64,000 nucleotides of DNA from Pseudomonas hunanensis. Its GTDB lineage: Bacteria; Pseudomonadota; Gammaproteobacteria; Pseudomonadales; Pseudomonadaceae. A model generated the notes under the pieces. That model did no database searches. It saw only the letters and a program-made list of their open reading frames with translations, and had not been told where the DNA came from. The stretch lies in assembly GCF_013393325.1 (NCBI RefSeq), contig NZ_QJRC01000095.1:310001-374000 (forward strand), in the 5' to 3' direction. The position numbers and the translations under genes were made by a program. Shown one piece after another: positions 1 through 6,378 of the stretch; the first letter of the stretch is position 1; every line of letters begins with the position of its first letter.

Positions 1-150
1 CATGTCGTGCGGCTTTTTGCCAACACCGCAGGTGCCAGCCAAGCGGTAGTGCCCAAGGACGGTGGTTTCGGGGTTGCCGTTGCACACGCCCGGAATGCGC
101 ACCTGGCACTCCCGGCCACGAGCAGCCTTGGTCAGTTTTGTTTGGCGCAC
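1..150 (-). CDS. Phage YbcO-like nuclease (DUF1364), N-terminal part only
   Basis: The gene runs off the left edge, so only about 50 N-terminal codons are visible. They translate as VRQTKLTKAARGREC, then IPGVCNGNPETTVLGHYR and KKPHD, which is the typical start of the DUF1364/YbcO family. These are small Cys/His nucleases encoded in lambdoid nin regions and thought to help phage recombination. The first visible metal-ligand-type residues are the Cys of REC, the Cys of GVCNGN and the His of LGHYR. Translation starts at a GTG (150-148) with a strong ribosome binding site AAGGAGG at 164-158. It follows the P-like gene by 27 bases in the same leftward operon. The family call is by recognition. Confidence 0.75.
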   Translation of the reverse strand, partial: MRQTKLTKAARGRECQVRIPGVCNGNPETTVLGHYRLAGTCGVGKKPHDM

Positions 151-177
151 AGGGTCGCCTCCTTGCAGGTTGATTGA

Positions 178-861
178 TCAGCGTCCCGCCAAGCGGGCAC
201 GAAGGGCTGCCAGGGCAGAGTTTCCGACTTGCGGGGTACGGCGGGCGGCAGCCTCGGCGGGAAGTGCCAGTGGCATCTTCTGCAACGGCTCACCGGTCAT
301 AAGCCGACGAACCGCGATGGCGTAGTTACGCTCGAATAGCTTCGAGCTGGCATCGGACGGCAGTTTGTTGAGGTTCTCGAAGCCGCACTCCTTGGCCGCG
401 TGCCACACCGCGTCGTGACTCCACTTACCCCGGCCAGCCATCGCAGGATGGGCATTGCGAGTCGCTTCTCGGAAGGCGGTCGCCAGTGCTGGGAGGCCGA
501 GCATTTCGGGCAACGGCTGGCACCACTGGATGAACTCACCGGGTGGAGGAATGAACGCTGCACCAGACTGGCGGCAGCGCATCAGCCCAAACTGCAACTG
601 CTCGGGATTGCAGATGCCGGCTTCAAGAAAAGCGGTCAGCCATTGTTGCTTGGACGCGTCGTATGTGGCCTGGTCTGGCCAAGCCTGCTTCCAGGCGGTG
701 CAGATCGATCGCAGATCACGGAACAGATCGTTGATCACCTTCGCTGTCTTCCGGTTGAGCTCTGCCTTCACGTCATCGGGCAGCTCGTATCCAGCAGAGA
801 CGTGCTGGCCGGACTGAATCTTGGCCCACAGGCCATGAGTTACAACTGCGACTGGGTTCAT
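178..861 (-). CDS. Phage replication protein P-like (helicase loader)
   Basis: This 227-residue protein resembles lambda P-type proteins, which load the host DnaB helicase at the phage origin. The central motif AGICNPEQLQFGLMRCRQSG followed by FIPPPGEFIQWCQP is characteristic of the phage replication P family. I chose the ATG at 861-859 because it overlaps the TGA of the upstream O-like gene as ATGA (861-858), the usual sign of translational coupling. An in-frame ATG at 885 would add eight residues and lengthen the overlap. The order cro, O, P, nin-type gene is the lambda early operon read leftward. The exact partner helicase is not known from sequence. Confidence 0.8.
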   Translation of the reverse strand: MNPVAVVTHGLWAKIQSGQHVSAGYELPDDVKAELNRKTAKVINDLFRDLRSICTAWKQAWPDQATYDASKQQWLTAFLEAGICNPEQLQFGLMRCRQSGAAFIPPPGEFIQWCQPLPEMLGLPALATAFREATRNAHPAMAGRGKWSHDAVWHAAKECGFENLNKLPSDASSKLFERNYAIAVRRLMTGEPLQKMPLALPAEAAARRTPQVGNSALAALRARLAGR

Positions 862-1586
862 TGGGCGCTTCCTTGCTCGATCCACGACGTATCACTGTCG
901 TCGAGCTGCTGGCCACCAGATCCTGCCCGCAGAGGAACGACCTTCGCGGCATTCGCAAGGTCACGCTTTCTCCACCCAACCAGGTCGGCGATCCACTGGC
1001 TCTCAGTTTTGGCCAGCCCCTTCGCGTCGTGATGGACGACAAAACCCGAAATGGCCTTTTCCGAGAACTCCTCGATAGCTACCCCGGAACGCTTGGCGTA
1101 AGCCTCAAGCTGAACCTGGTCGGGAATCCAGTCGAGGAACATCGCAAACGGCTCACGCGGAGAGTGTGTATTACTTCCCTTCCCTTCCCTTCCGGGGGTG
1201 AGGACTCGATCACCGCTAGACGAGCCTTCGCCGACTTCTCGGCGAGCGCTCGGCGAAGGCTCAACGAATTCAGGGTGCTTTACAGTAGGTCTATCGATCT
1301 TCTGGTGGTGCCATCCGTTGACGTGCAGGTACTGCTTCGATGCCGCCTCGTAGATGGTGATCAGTCGGTTCGATACCAGCTCAGCGAGCAGCCCTTCCAC
1401 CGCTAACGCAGTGATGTCGTCGCCAGGGAAAACGAGAGCCTTGATGGTCTTGGGGGACATTGGGTGGTTGCCTGCGTCGTCGCAGAAGTTCCAGATCCCG
1501 ATGAACAGGAGTCGAGCCATCGCCGAGCACTCCATGACCTGTTCACTGGTCCAAAACTCAGGCTTGATGGTGCGGATACGTGCCAT
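858..1586 (-). CDS. Phage replication protein O-like (initiator, DnaT-like C-terminus)
   Basis: The product has 242 residues. Residues 1 to about 95 (MARIRTIKPEFWTSEQVM, then ARLLFIGIWNFCDDAGNHP) match the winged-helix N-terminus common to phage replication initiators. A hydrophilic linker follows at about 105-140, and the C-terminal part (FAMFLDWIPDQVQLEAYAKR ... SQWIADLVGWRKRDL) looks like the DnaT-type single-strand DNA binding domain. By family knowledge it binds the phage origin and recruits the P-like loader encoded next. A GGAGGG ribosome binding site sits just before the ATG. The linker-coding DNA holds an inverted-repeat cluster (1222-1262), the position of the origin within lambda O. 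Confidence 0.8.
   Translation of the reverse strand: MARIRTIKPEFWTSEQVMECSAMARLLFIGIWNFCDDAGNHPMSPKTIKALVFPGDDITALAVEGLLAELVSNRLITIYEAASKQYLHVNGWHHQKIDRPTVKHPEFVEPSPSARREVGEGSSSGDRVLTPGREGKGSNTHSPREPFAMFLDWIPDQVQLEAYAKRSGVAIEEFSEKAISGFVVHHDAKGLAKTESQWIADLVGWRKRDLANAAKVVPLRAGSGGQQLDDSDTSWIEQGSAQ
1222..1262. repeat. Inverted-repeat/iteron cluster inside the O-like gene, possible phage origin
   Basis: Two perfect 13-base arms (1222-1234 and 1250-1262, GAGCCTTCGCCGA and its complement) flank a 15-base spacer that holds a further CTCGGCGAG. The heptamer TCGGCGA or its complement therefore occurs three times in about 30 bases. It lies in the linker-coding middle of the O-like gene, exactly where lambda ori lies. 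A polypyrimidine tract follows at about 1173-1195. That it is an origin is inference. Confidence 0.45.
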
Positions 1587-1612
1587 TACGAACGCCCTCC
1601 ATGACTGACAGC

Positions 1613-1624
1613 CTGACGCGTCAG
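1613..1624. repeat. Perfect 12-bp palindrome upstream of the O-like gene
   Basis: CTGACGCGTCAG is a perfect palindrome 27 bases upstream of the O-like start codon. Its half CTGACGCG recurs at 1644-1651. It could be a regulator or replication protein site; nothing in the sequence decides this. Confidence 0.4.
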
Positions 1625-1664
1625 ATTTGGCGAAATGCCGAAAACTGACGCGGAATACGCGGTA

Positions 1665-1693
1665 TTGCCTGCATCGTCTGTGCGGTGCATAAT
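1665..1693 (+). promoter_or_regulatory. Sigma-70-type promoter, rightward, for a short RNA
   Basis: TTGCCT (1665-1670) and CATAAT (1688-1693) are separated by exactly 17 bases, a good sigma-70 match. Transcription would start near 1700 and meet a strong terminator about 40 bases later. The promoter points away from the O-like gene, the same geometry as lambda PO, which makes OOP RNA. Confidence 0.5.
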
Positions 1694-1699
1694 CGGCCT

Positions 1700-1741
1700 C
1701 GTTGATGTTTCAGAAGACCGCCCTGCCAGGCGGTTTTTTTA
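1700..1741 (+). ncRNA. Possible OOP-like short RNA ending in an intrinsic terminator
   Basis: The stem ACCGCC/GGCGGT (1717-1722 with 1729-1734, loop CTGCCA) is followed by a run of T to 1740. With the promoter just upstream this gives an RNA of about 40 bases encoded next to and divergent from the O-like gene. Lambda OOP RNA has that position and shape but is longer (77 nt). It may instead be an attenuated leader for the gene at 1826. Confidence 0.4.
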
Positions 1742-1825
1742 TGCCCGCGATTCGGGCGTTATGGGCGTCCGGCGCATCCGTGGTAGCTTTTTGCTTCCAC
1801 ACAACAAGGCCCAAGGAGACCGGAC

Positions 1826-2233
1826 ATGGAAATTCCAAAGCACATCTATGGAGTGATGTGGGCGGACGCTGTTAAAGCCCAAGAGGCGGCGGCAAAGGCG
1901 GCACCCAAAACCAAGGAGTCGTGGGAATCGAGGGCTTGCCGATTGGGCTTCGGGGCCTACAAGCTCCAGTGTTTCTGCGAAAGACTGGCCCAGCGGTACG
2001 ACAGCCCATGGCTCCAGCCAAATCATCTGGAATCGGGCCGCTTGTACTTGATCAACAAGCATCACTGGCACCCGAGCCAATTGGCTGAGCTGACTCTTGA
2101 GGATCTTCAGCTGCTGATTCACGAGGAACTTGCGTGCATGGAGTTGACGGACTATGAGTGGGACCCGGTTCGCAACTGGGTGCTGGAGCTTGATTGCTAC
2201 AAAGATCTCGAGCGGTCTGCCCGCCAAAGCTGA
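1826..2233 (+). CDS. Hypothetical protein, 135 residues, against the cro-O-P operon
   Basis: I do not recognise the family. The product begins MEIPKHIYGVMWADAVKAQE and is hydrophilic without signal peptide or membrane segment. Its C-terminal half has an acidic Leu-rich stretch (LAELTLEDLQLLIHEELACM). AAGGAGA lies 7 bases before the ATG, a good ribosome binding site. It is transcribed rightward, opposite to the leftward early genes, and sits between the O-like gene and cro where lambda has cII. A cargo gene with its own promoter is the likeliest reading. A leftward frame (2052-2393) overlaps its 3' half and only one may be real there. Confidence 0.6.
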   Translation: MEIPKHIYGVMWADAVKAQEAAAKAAPKTKESWESRACRLGFGAYKLQCFCERLAQRYDSPWLQPNHLESGRLYLINKHHWHPSQLAELTLEDLQLLIHEELACMELTDYEWDPVRNWVLELDCYKDLERSARQS

Positions 2234-2393
2234 TCACTGGGAGTACCCTATCCACCGTTGGGTCCAGGTAGCTCATGCTTGGGCTCACGGCCAAAACCCC
2301 GCGCGAAAGCATCGCAGCGCAGTAGGACTTCCTGGCCTGCTCGTTTCGACGCAACAACGACTTCGCTAGAACCTTTTTCCGCTTCGCCCTCAT
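2052..2393 (-). CDS. Possible small basic protein in the cII position
   Basis: The leftward frame has an excellent ribosome binding site (GTAGGAGAGGCTT before ATG at 2393) and a basic N-terminus, MRAKRKKVLAKSLLRRNEQA. It lies directly downstream of cro, where lambdoid phages carry cII. It shows no helix-turn-helix or other family that I recognise. The last 60 codons are antisense to the better-looking gene at 1826-2233 and read like shadow sequence (many Ser, Pro, Thr). The first 53 codons (2393-2234) are free of that overlap. Either the gene is real and overlaps antisense, or this is a broken remnant. Confidence 0.35.
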   Translation of the reverse strand: MRAKRKKVLAKSLLRRNEQARKSYCAAMLSRGVLAVSPSMSYLDPTVDRVLPVISFGGQTARDLCSNQAPAPSCEPGPTHSPSTPCTQVPRESAAEDPQESAQPIGSGASDAC

Positions 2394-2489
2394 AAGCCTC
2401 TCCTACTGGTTACATTCACAGGTGTTTTGGTCATCTACTGGCGCAATGCCAGATCTCTCATAATTCCCACCACCAGACGGCTAACGACG

Positions 2490-2684
2490 TCAGGCAGCGG
2501 ATCGCTGAGATGGAAACGGGCGCCGCTCGACAGCTGCATAACCGCCACCTGGGAGCTCGAAAACACTGATATCCCGCTTTGCGACCAGAGCCTTGTGAAT
2601 GGCAGGTGCCGTCACATGGAGAAGCCTGGCAGCTTCGGACTGCCCTTTTTCAGCAACGAATTTGTCGAGGGGGGTCTCGCTCAT
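2490..2684 (-). CDS. cro: Cro repressor
   Basis: This 64-residue protein is a Cro family member. The helix-turn-helix is visible in EKGQSEAARLLHVTAPAIHK (residues about 13-31), and the C-terminus (YAAVERRPFPSQR) matches the beta-strand and KPFPS tail of lambda Cro. I chose ATG 2684-2682, 7 bases after a GAGG box. Longer in-frame starts would run into the operators. It is the first gene of the leftward early operon, divergent from the CI-type repressor, and should compete with CI at the shared operators 2715-2780. Confidence 0.85.
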   Translation of the reverse strand: MSETPLDKFVAEKGQSEAARLLHVTAPAIHKALVAKRDISVFELPGGGYAAVERRPFPSQRSAA

Positions 2685-2712
2685 GATCAGGCCTCGGTTG
2701 TTCATGCCAAGA

Positions 2713-2741
2713 ATATTAACCATCGGTTGATTATCTGTCCA
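2713..2741 (-). promoter_or_regulatory. Leftward early promoter for cro (PR-type)
   Basis: On the minus strand TGGACA (2741-2736) and TAATAT (2718-2713) are 17 bases apart, a strong sigma-70 promoter reading into cro. A complete operator dyad (AACC-ATC-GGTT, 2718-2728) lies inside the spacer, so repressor bound there would block RNA polymerase. Confidence 0.7.
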
Positions 2742-2780
2742 TACCGATGGTTTCTCCCATTTCTTTAACCATTGGTATAT
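2715..2780. promoter_or_regulatory. Three CI/Cro operator dyads between cro and cI
   Basis: Three copies of one dyad lie here: TTAACCATCGGTTGAT (2716-2731), CATACCGATGGTTT (2740-2753, inverted) and TTAACCATTGGTATAT (2765-2780). The core is ACC-N3-GGT, extended to AACC-N3-GGTT in the first copy. The same sequence appears twice more at 4088-4128. Three operators between divergent cro and cI is the lambda OR plan. The third overlaps the TATATG that could serve as the -10 of cI. Confidence 0.8.
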
Positions 2781-2789
2781 GTTCGCGCC

Positions 2790-3671
2790 ATGACCAAGAA
2801 ACGAATCCTCCCTCCTGACCGTCTGGCTGAATGCGAGGCCGCACACGCGCTGTTCTTGGCCCGCAAGAACGAGCTAAAGCTGAGCCAGAAGAAAATCGCC
2901 GATGAAGCAGGCATGACGCCGGCAGCCGTGAACCTCTATTTCAAAGGCCTCAACCCGCTGAACGCCAAGTTCGCTGCTGTGTTGGCAAGACTTTTGGAGG
3001 TTCCGGTTGAACAGTTCAGCCCACGCCTGGCGGACGAAATCCGATCACTGCGCTCGCTTCCGAACGGCGATCAGGAACACAAGAAAGGCGCGGCAGAAAA
3101 AGTGATGGCGATGCTGAAGCAACATGCCGGAAAGAAGCTCGACGAGGACGCCCAGCAGAAGATCGCCGCTGCGGTTGCTGATTCTCTAATCGAAGATCGC
3201 CCAAACAATGTCGTATCTGCTGATTTCTCCGGCCTGAAGGTGAAGAAGGACGAGATCTTCATTCCGCAGTACGACATCCGCGCTTCGATGGGGCACGGCC
3301 AGGTGCCACCGGACTACACCGAGGTCATGCGGAACGTGATCGTGAAGGAATCGGTGCTGCACGAGAAAGGGGTCACTTATAGCTCTCAGTCTGCGCTGGC
3401 CATGATCTTCGGCTGGGGGCAGAGCATGGAGGGTACGATCAACGACAAAGATCCTCTGATCGTTGACCGGGGGGTGAATGAGTTCGTCGGAGACGGCATC
3501 TACGTCCTGACTTGGCACGGCCACCTATACATCAAGCGCCTACAGTTCTTCGATGAGGACCACTTCTGGCTGATCTCGGACAACGAGAAGCACAAGGACC
3601 AGCAAGCCAGGATCGACGATGTCACGATCCATGCGAAGGTCCTGTTAATCTGGAACGCCAAGAAAGCCTGA
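2790..3671 (+). CDS. cI: CI-type repressor, XRE helix-turn-helix plus S24 peptidase domain
   Basis: The 293-residue protein has an XRE helix-turn-helix at about residues 27-66 (KLSQKKIADEAGMTPAAVNL) and a C-terminal S24 domain. The catalytic Ser is in WGQSMEGT and the catalytic Lys in HLYIKR. By family it keeps the prophage silent from operators 2715-2780 and 4088-4128. The start is ATG 2790: no ribosome binding site precedes it, and TATATG at 2776-2781 would place the transcript start almost on the ATG, as for the leaderless lambda PRM message. A TTG start at 2772 would lie inside an operator. Where S24 repressors normally have the cleavable Ala-Gly, this protein reads RASMGHG. A terminator follows. 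Confidence 0.88.
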   Translation: MTKKRILPPDRLAECEAAHALFLARKNELKLSQKKIADEAGMTPAAVNLYFKGLNPLNAKFAAVLARLLEVPVEQFSPRLADEIRSLRSLPNGDQEHKKGAAEKVMAMLKQHAGKKLDEDAQQKIAAAVADSLIEDRPNNVVSADFSGLKVKKDEIFIPQYDIRASMGHGQVPPDYTEVMRNVIVKESVLHEKGVTYSSQSALAMIFGWGQSMEGTINDKDPLIVDRGVNEFVGDGIYVLTWHGHLYIKRLQFFDEDHFWLISDNEKHKDQQARIDDVTIHAKVLLIWNAKKA

Positions 3672-3674
3672 TGG

Positions 3675-3697
3675 AGCCCGCCGCGAGCGGGCTTTTT
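3675..3697 (+). terminator. Intrinsic terminator of the CI-type repressor gene
   Basis: Stem AGCCCGC/GCGGGCT (3675-3681 with 3687-3693, loop CGCGA) is followed by a T run to 3697, four bases after the repressor stop codon. Confidence 0.8.
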
Positions 3698-3701
3698 AAC
3701 T

Positions 3702-4019
3702 TTAGATCGGCGCCTCCTCTTCGAGCGCCTCCAGCTCTTCGATCGGAGCCTCCCGGTCATCGTCGCTCTGCATCTCCCACTCGATTTTTACTCCGCCCTC
3801 CTCCAACTGAGTGATCTCCAGGCCATCCGTTTCGTTAAGAACGCGCATGATCTCGCCCCACTCAACATCGCCGTCTGTGTCCAGTCGATGAATGGCCACC
3901 CAGCGCTGCTCCTGCGCTTTGGGGTGGTTGATCATGTTGGCCACCCTCAATCCCAACCGCTCTAGCTCGGTCATTCCTTGGCGCTGCTGCGTTGGCGCCG
4001 TTTTATTCTGCTTGGCCAT
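3702..4019 (-). CDS. DUF1654 domain protein
   Basis: The 105-residue acidic protein matches DUF1654, a family of small proteins common in Pseudomonas and its phages with no known function. Matching parts are ERLGLRVANMINHPKAQ, IHRLDTDGD and LEEGGVKIEWE. TAAGGAGGT lies 5 bases before the ATG, a near-perfect ribosome binding site. It is transcribed leftward and converges on the CI-type gene. A weak promoter (TTGTCG 4110-4105, 17 bases, TTTATT 4087-4082) overlaps the operator at 4088-4101, so it may be under repressor control. It occupies the place of rex in lambda but on the opposite strand. Confidence 0.75.
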   Translation of the reverse strand: MAKQNKTAPTQQRQGMTELERLGLRVANMINHPKAQEQRWVAIHRLDTDGDVEWGEIMRVLNETDGLEITQLEEGGVKIEWEMQSDDDREAPIEELEALEEEAPI

Positions 4020-4087
4020 GACACCTCCTTAATGACTGTATGTACATCCAGTAATGCGGATCATAGCGCACGCCCAGAAAAAATAAA

Positions 4088-4130
4088 TTAACCATCGGTA
4101 TTGACGACAAAAGCATACCGATGGTTAACT
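4088..4130 (+). promoter_or_regulatory. Rightward early promoter (PL-type) with two operators
   Basis: TTGACG (4101-4106) and GTTAAC (4124-4129) are 17 bases apart and read rightward into the early operon ending at the integrase. Operator TTAACCATCGGTAT (4088-4101) touches the -35, and its inverted copy ATACCGATGGTTAA (4115-4128) covers the -10. Both match the operators beside cro, so the repressor controls both early operons. Confidence 0.75.
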
Positions 4131-4460
4131 TTGTTCATCGAGGCGCTACTCACTCCTCGGCGGGCCTGATAAGCCACCGCTCTTTACACAACCAGACGTG
4201 ACCACCTCGACGCACCCAGGCCATTACCTGGGTCGGGACAAGCTAAGTCGTCGACCACGCAGCCTCTGGATAGCTGCCGGACTCCCCCATGGGAGGACGC
4301 CAAACCATGCAGCCAGCCGGGAAGAACACCGAACACGAAATGTGTGACCCGGCCAGGTGGGGATAGCCGCGGCAATACGCATGGTGCGGAAGACAGATTT
4401 CACTGGCTGGCCTTGGCGACAGGGCCAGACGGGAAATCAACCGCCCTGGAGGGAAAGACG
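4131..4460 (+). other. Leader of the rightward early operon, with a possible 19-residue peptide
   Basis: This 330-base stretch between promoter and first clear gene holds no long gene. A 7-bp hairpin (ACCCAGG/CCTGGGT, 4214-4233) has no T run and could be a pause or antitermination element. A 19-codon frame at 4307-4366 (MQPAGKNTEHEMCDPARWG) follows GGGAGG at 4290-4295 with somewhat long spacing and could be a leader peptide. No N-type antiterminator is recognisable. Confidence 0.35.
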
Positions 4461-4661
4461 ATGGCGAAGCGGCCAACTAACCGCATCAAGTACAAGATCT
4501 GGGGCGAAGACAGCACGACTGAGTTCGACGGGAGCATCGCTGAAGGGCTGTATTACGGCGCCTGGAGCCTTTCTGTTGGCGATCGACAGCAGCTAATCGA
4601 CAGGTTGCTCGAGCAGCAGAAGAAAGCCCTGAGCCAGTCACCCTGCGTTACGTCAGCCTGA
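4461..4661 (+). CDS. Hypothetical small phage protein, 66 residues
   Basis: The first well-supported gene of the rightward early operon. The start ATG at 4461 follows GGAGGG (4448-4453) at good distance; a longer frame from 4344 has no such site. The product, MAKRPTNRIKYKIWGEDSTT and so on to a Gln/Lys-rich amphipathic end (DRQQLIDRLLEQQKKAL), is basic at the start and has no signal or membrane segment. I do not recognise the family. Lambda has small regulators and host-takeover proteins in this position. Confidence 0.6.
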   Translation: MAKRPTNRIKYKIWGEDSTTEFDGSIAEGLYYGAWSLSVGDRQQLIDRLLEQQKKALSQSPCVTSA

Positions 4662-4788
4662 CGGAAACTGCCCGGTCCACCTGGTTCCCCATCACCAGGC
4701 TGCATCGGTCGTGACGTTCGCCCTCCCCTGGTCCGGGAGGTACGCGGCAGCGAGCGTCACGACCAGTGCAGCCCACCGAGGACACTTC

Positions 4789-5172
4789 ATGGAAACGATC
4801 ACTTGCGGCTCATGGATTGGCCAGCTCGGCAAGGCGCTGGCTCCACGTGAGCTCGAAGCACTGCTGTGGGTGGCCCAAGGCCTCACCACCAAAGAAATCG
4901 CCCGCAGGATGGCGGTCAGCCCGGGCACCGTAGCCAATCGAATCGAGGCCGCGCTGTTCAAGCTGGAAGCTGGCCGCCGCATCGAGGCGGTCACCAAAGC
5001 CATGCGCCAGCAGATCATCAGCCCGCTCTGCATCGCGCTCGTCGCCCTCATGACCATGCACGCGGTGATCAACGACAGCGACCCCATGCGCCGCGATCGC
5101 CGCGCCCCGGAGCGCCGCACCGCCCAAGTTCGAATCGTTCGCAAGGCCGAAGCCTTCGAATACCACGCCTGA
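4789..5172 (+). CDS. LuxR-type helix-turn-helix protein with C-terminal hydrophobic segment
   Basis: The 127-residue protein has a LuxR/GerE-type helix-turn-helix at about 14-70 (LAPRELEALLWVAQGLTTKE, then IARRMAVSPGTVANRI). It lacks any receiver or ligand-binding domain. A hydrophobic stretch (SPLCIALVALMTMHAVI, about 80-97) may anchor it to the membrane, and the tail is very basic (MRRDRRAPERR). The ATG at 4789 follows GAGG with 7 bases between. Such stand-alone HTH genes are frequent early in Pseudomonas prophages. The target is unknown. Confidence 0.7.
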   Translation: METITCGSWIGQLGKALAPRELEALLWVAQGLTTKEIARRMAVSPGTVANRIEAALFKLEAGRRIEAVTKAMRQQIISPLCIALVALMTMHAVINDSDPMRRDRRAPERRTAQVRIVRKAEAFEYHA

Positions 5173-5191
5173 CCCCACCGAGGATCACCTC

Positions 5192-5461
5192 ATGCAGACA
5201 GCAATGCACCCTGCTTTCGAGCAGAAGCTTGCCGTGCTCGCGGCCCTGCTCGAGCGCAGCAAGTCAGTGAGGGCCGAGGCCCATGCCAAGGTCAGCCAAG
5301 GCGCACCGCGCTACCAGGCATCTGGTAACGGCACGACCTGGGATGTGCTGGAGATCGCCACCGGCACCAAACATGGCTTCGCCTACAGCTACCGGGCGGC
5401 TCTGCGGTTTGTGGATGCAATGGAGGCAGGCGCTGCGAGCAAGCAAGGCGGCATGCAATGA
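5192..5461 (+). CDS. Hypothetical phage protein, 89 residues
   Basis: The start ATG follows GAGGATCACCTC, a fair ribosome binding site. The product has an N-terminal helical part (FEQKLAVLAALLERSKSVRA) and a C-terminal part with GTTWDVLEIATGTKHGFAYS. No family is recognised, and there is no signal or membrane segment. Its stop overlaps the start of the next gene as ATGA (5458-5461), so the two are probably translated together in the early operon. Confidence 0.6.
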   Translation: MQTAMHPAFEQKLAVLAALLERSKSVRAEAHAKVSQGAPRYQASGNGTTWDVLEIATGTKHGFAYSYRAALRFVDAMEAGAASKQGGMQ

Positions 5462-5916
5462 GCAAGCGCAAGCCGCACAACATGCGCTCACGGCTGGAGC
5501 GGACCTGCCGGGCTTTGGTCTCGGCCAACCACGCAGCCGTCGTGAACATCGACCCCAGCGGCCAGCAGGTGTTGATCAACTGGAAAAACCTCAAGCAAAT
5601 CTGCGTGCGCCAGGTTGTTGATGCCGTGTGCGACATCCCGCACCGATGGACCATCTACTTGAGCGTACTGTGCCGGACAGAGCTCGGCGAGCGGTACCAC
5701 AAGTCGATCGAGGTCGCGCCGCAGGGCAACTACCGGGCCGAGCACCTGACCGACGTTATCGAAGCCACCTACACCGACCTGCGGGCCACGGCCAACCCTA
5801 ACCACTTGGTCGCGGCCGGCTGGATCGCCATACCCACCGACACAACGCTCGACGAAGCAGAGGCCGCAAAGATCTTTGCCGCTGTCGGGGCCTGGAATCA
5901 GCAGAAAGCAGCATGA
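5458..5916 (+). CDS. Hypothetical phage protein, 152 residues
   Basis: Coupled to the upstream gene by an ATGA overlap. The N-terminus is basic (MSKRKPHNMRSRLERTCRAL). The rest looks like a compact alpha/beta protein (VVNIDPSGQQVLINWKNLKQ; WTIYLSVLCRTELGERYHKS). I recognise no domain. The 88 bases after its stop hold an ATGA-overlapping frame (5913-6095) that runs antiphase into the next gene and is probably not a gene. Confidence 0.6.
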   Translation: MSKRKPHNMRSRLERTCRALVSANHAAVVNIDPSGQQVLINWKNLKQICVRQVVDAVCDIPHRWTIYLSVLCRTELGERYHKSIEVAPQGNYRAEHLTDVIEATYTDLRATANPNHLVAAGWIAIPTDTTLDEAEAAKIFAAVGAWNQQKAA

Positions 5917-6004
5917 ACCGCACCACCGCACGCGCCCGCCACGGCCGGCGCCAGCAACACATCAATCTGCCGCCCAGCGGCATCGTTCATCAGGAGACGC
6001 AGCA

Positions 6005-6352
6005 ATGTCCAAGCCCACTGACACCACCGAGTTCCTGCAGGAGCTCAATGGCGGCGCCTTCGCCAGCCAAATTGGCCACGCCCTCTCCGAGGTAGCTGCG
6101 GGCGTTGTCGATCACGGCAAGGCCGGAAAGATCACCATCACCCTGGACTTCAGCCAGATCGGTGACTCCCACCAGGTCAAGATCAAGCACAAGCTCGACT
6201 ACAAGGTGCCAACCAAGCGCGGCACGCGCAGCGAGAACACCAGCCTCGACACACCGATGTACGTCGGTACCGGCGGCAACATCTCTCTGTTCCCCGAAAA
6301 ACACGACCAGCTCTTCACCCGTGACGAAGCACCTGTACACCCACGCTCGTAA
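6005..6352 (+). CDS. Hypothetical phage protein, 115 residues
   Basis: The start ATG at 6005 follows AGGAGA (5992-5997). A longer frame from 5876 lies inside the upstream gene and has no ribosome binding site. The product reads MSKPTDTTEFLQELNGGAFA, then GKITITLDFSQIGDSHQVKI and KHKLDYKVPTKRG. It is mostly predicted beta strand with charged turns. The family is unnamed as far as I know. It lies directly before the DUF2303 gene, and the two may act together. Confidence 0.6.
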   Translation: MSKPTDTTEFLQELNGGAFASQIGHALSEVAAGVVDHGKAGKITITLDFSQIGDSHQVKIKHKLDYKVPTKRGTRSENTSLDTPMYVGTGGNISLFPEKHDQLFTRDEAPVHPRS

Positions 6353-6378
6353 CTCACTGCACCTACAAGGAAAAGCGC

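Noticed and set aside
1739..2227. 162-codon minus-strand frame opposite the hypothetical gene at 1826
   Set aside because: Poor start and shadow-like composition; the plus strand has a good ribosome binding site.
2772..2789. TTG start giving six extra residues on the CI-type repressor
   Set aside because: It would lie inside an operator and upstream of the expected transcript start.
4357..4596. 79-codon frame overlapping the first early gene
   Set aside because: Out of frame with the gene at 4461 and without a ribosome binding site.
5913..6095. 60-codon frame overlapping the upstream gene by ATGA
   Set aside because: It runs antiphase through the well-supported gene at 6005 and has composition of a shadow; a short leader peptide cannot be excluded.
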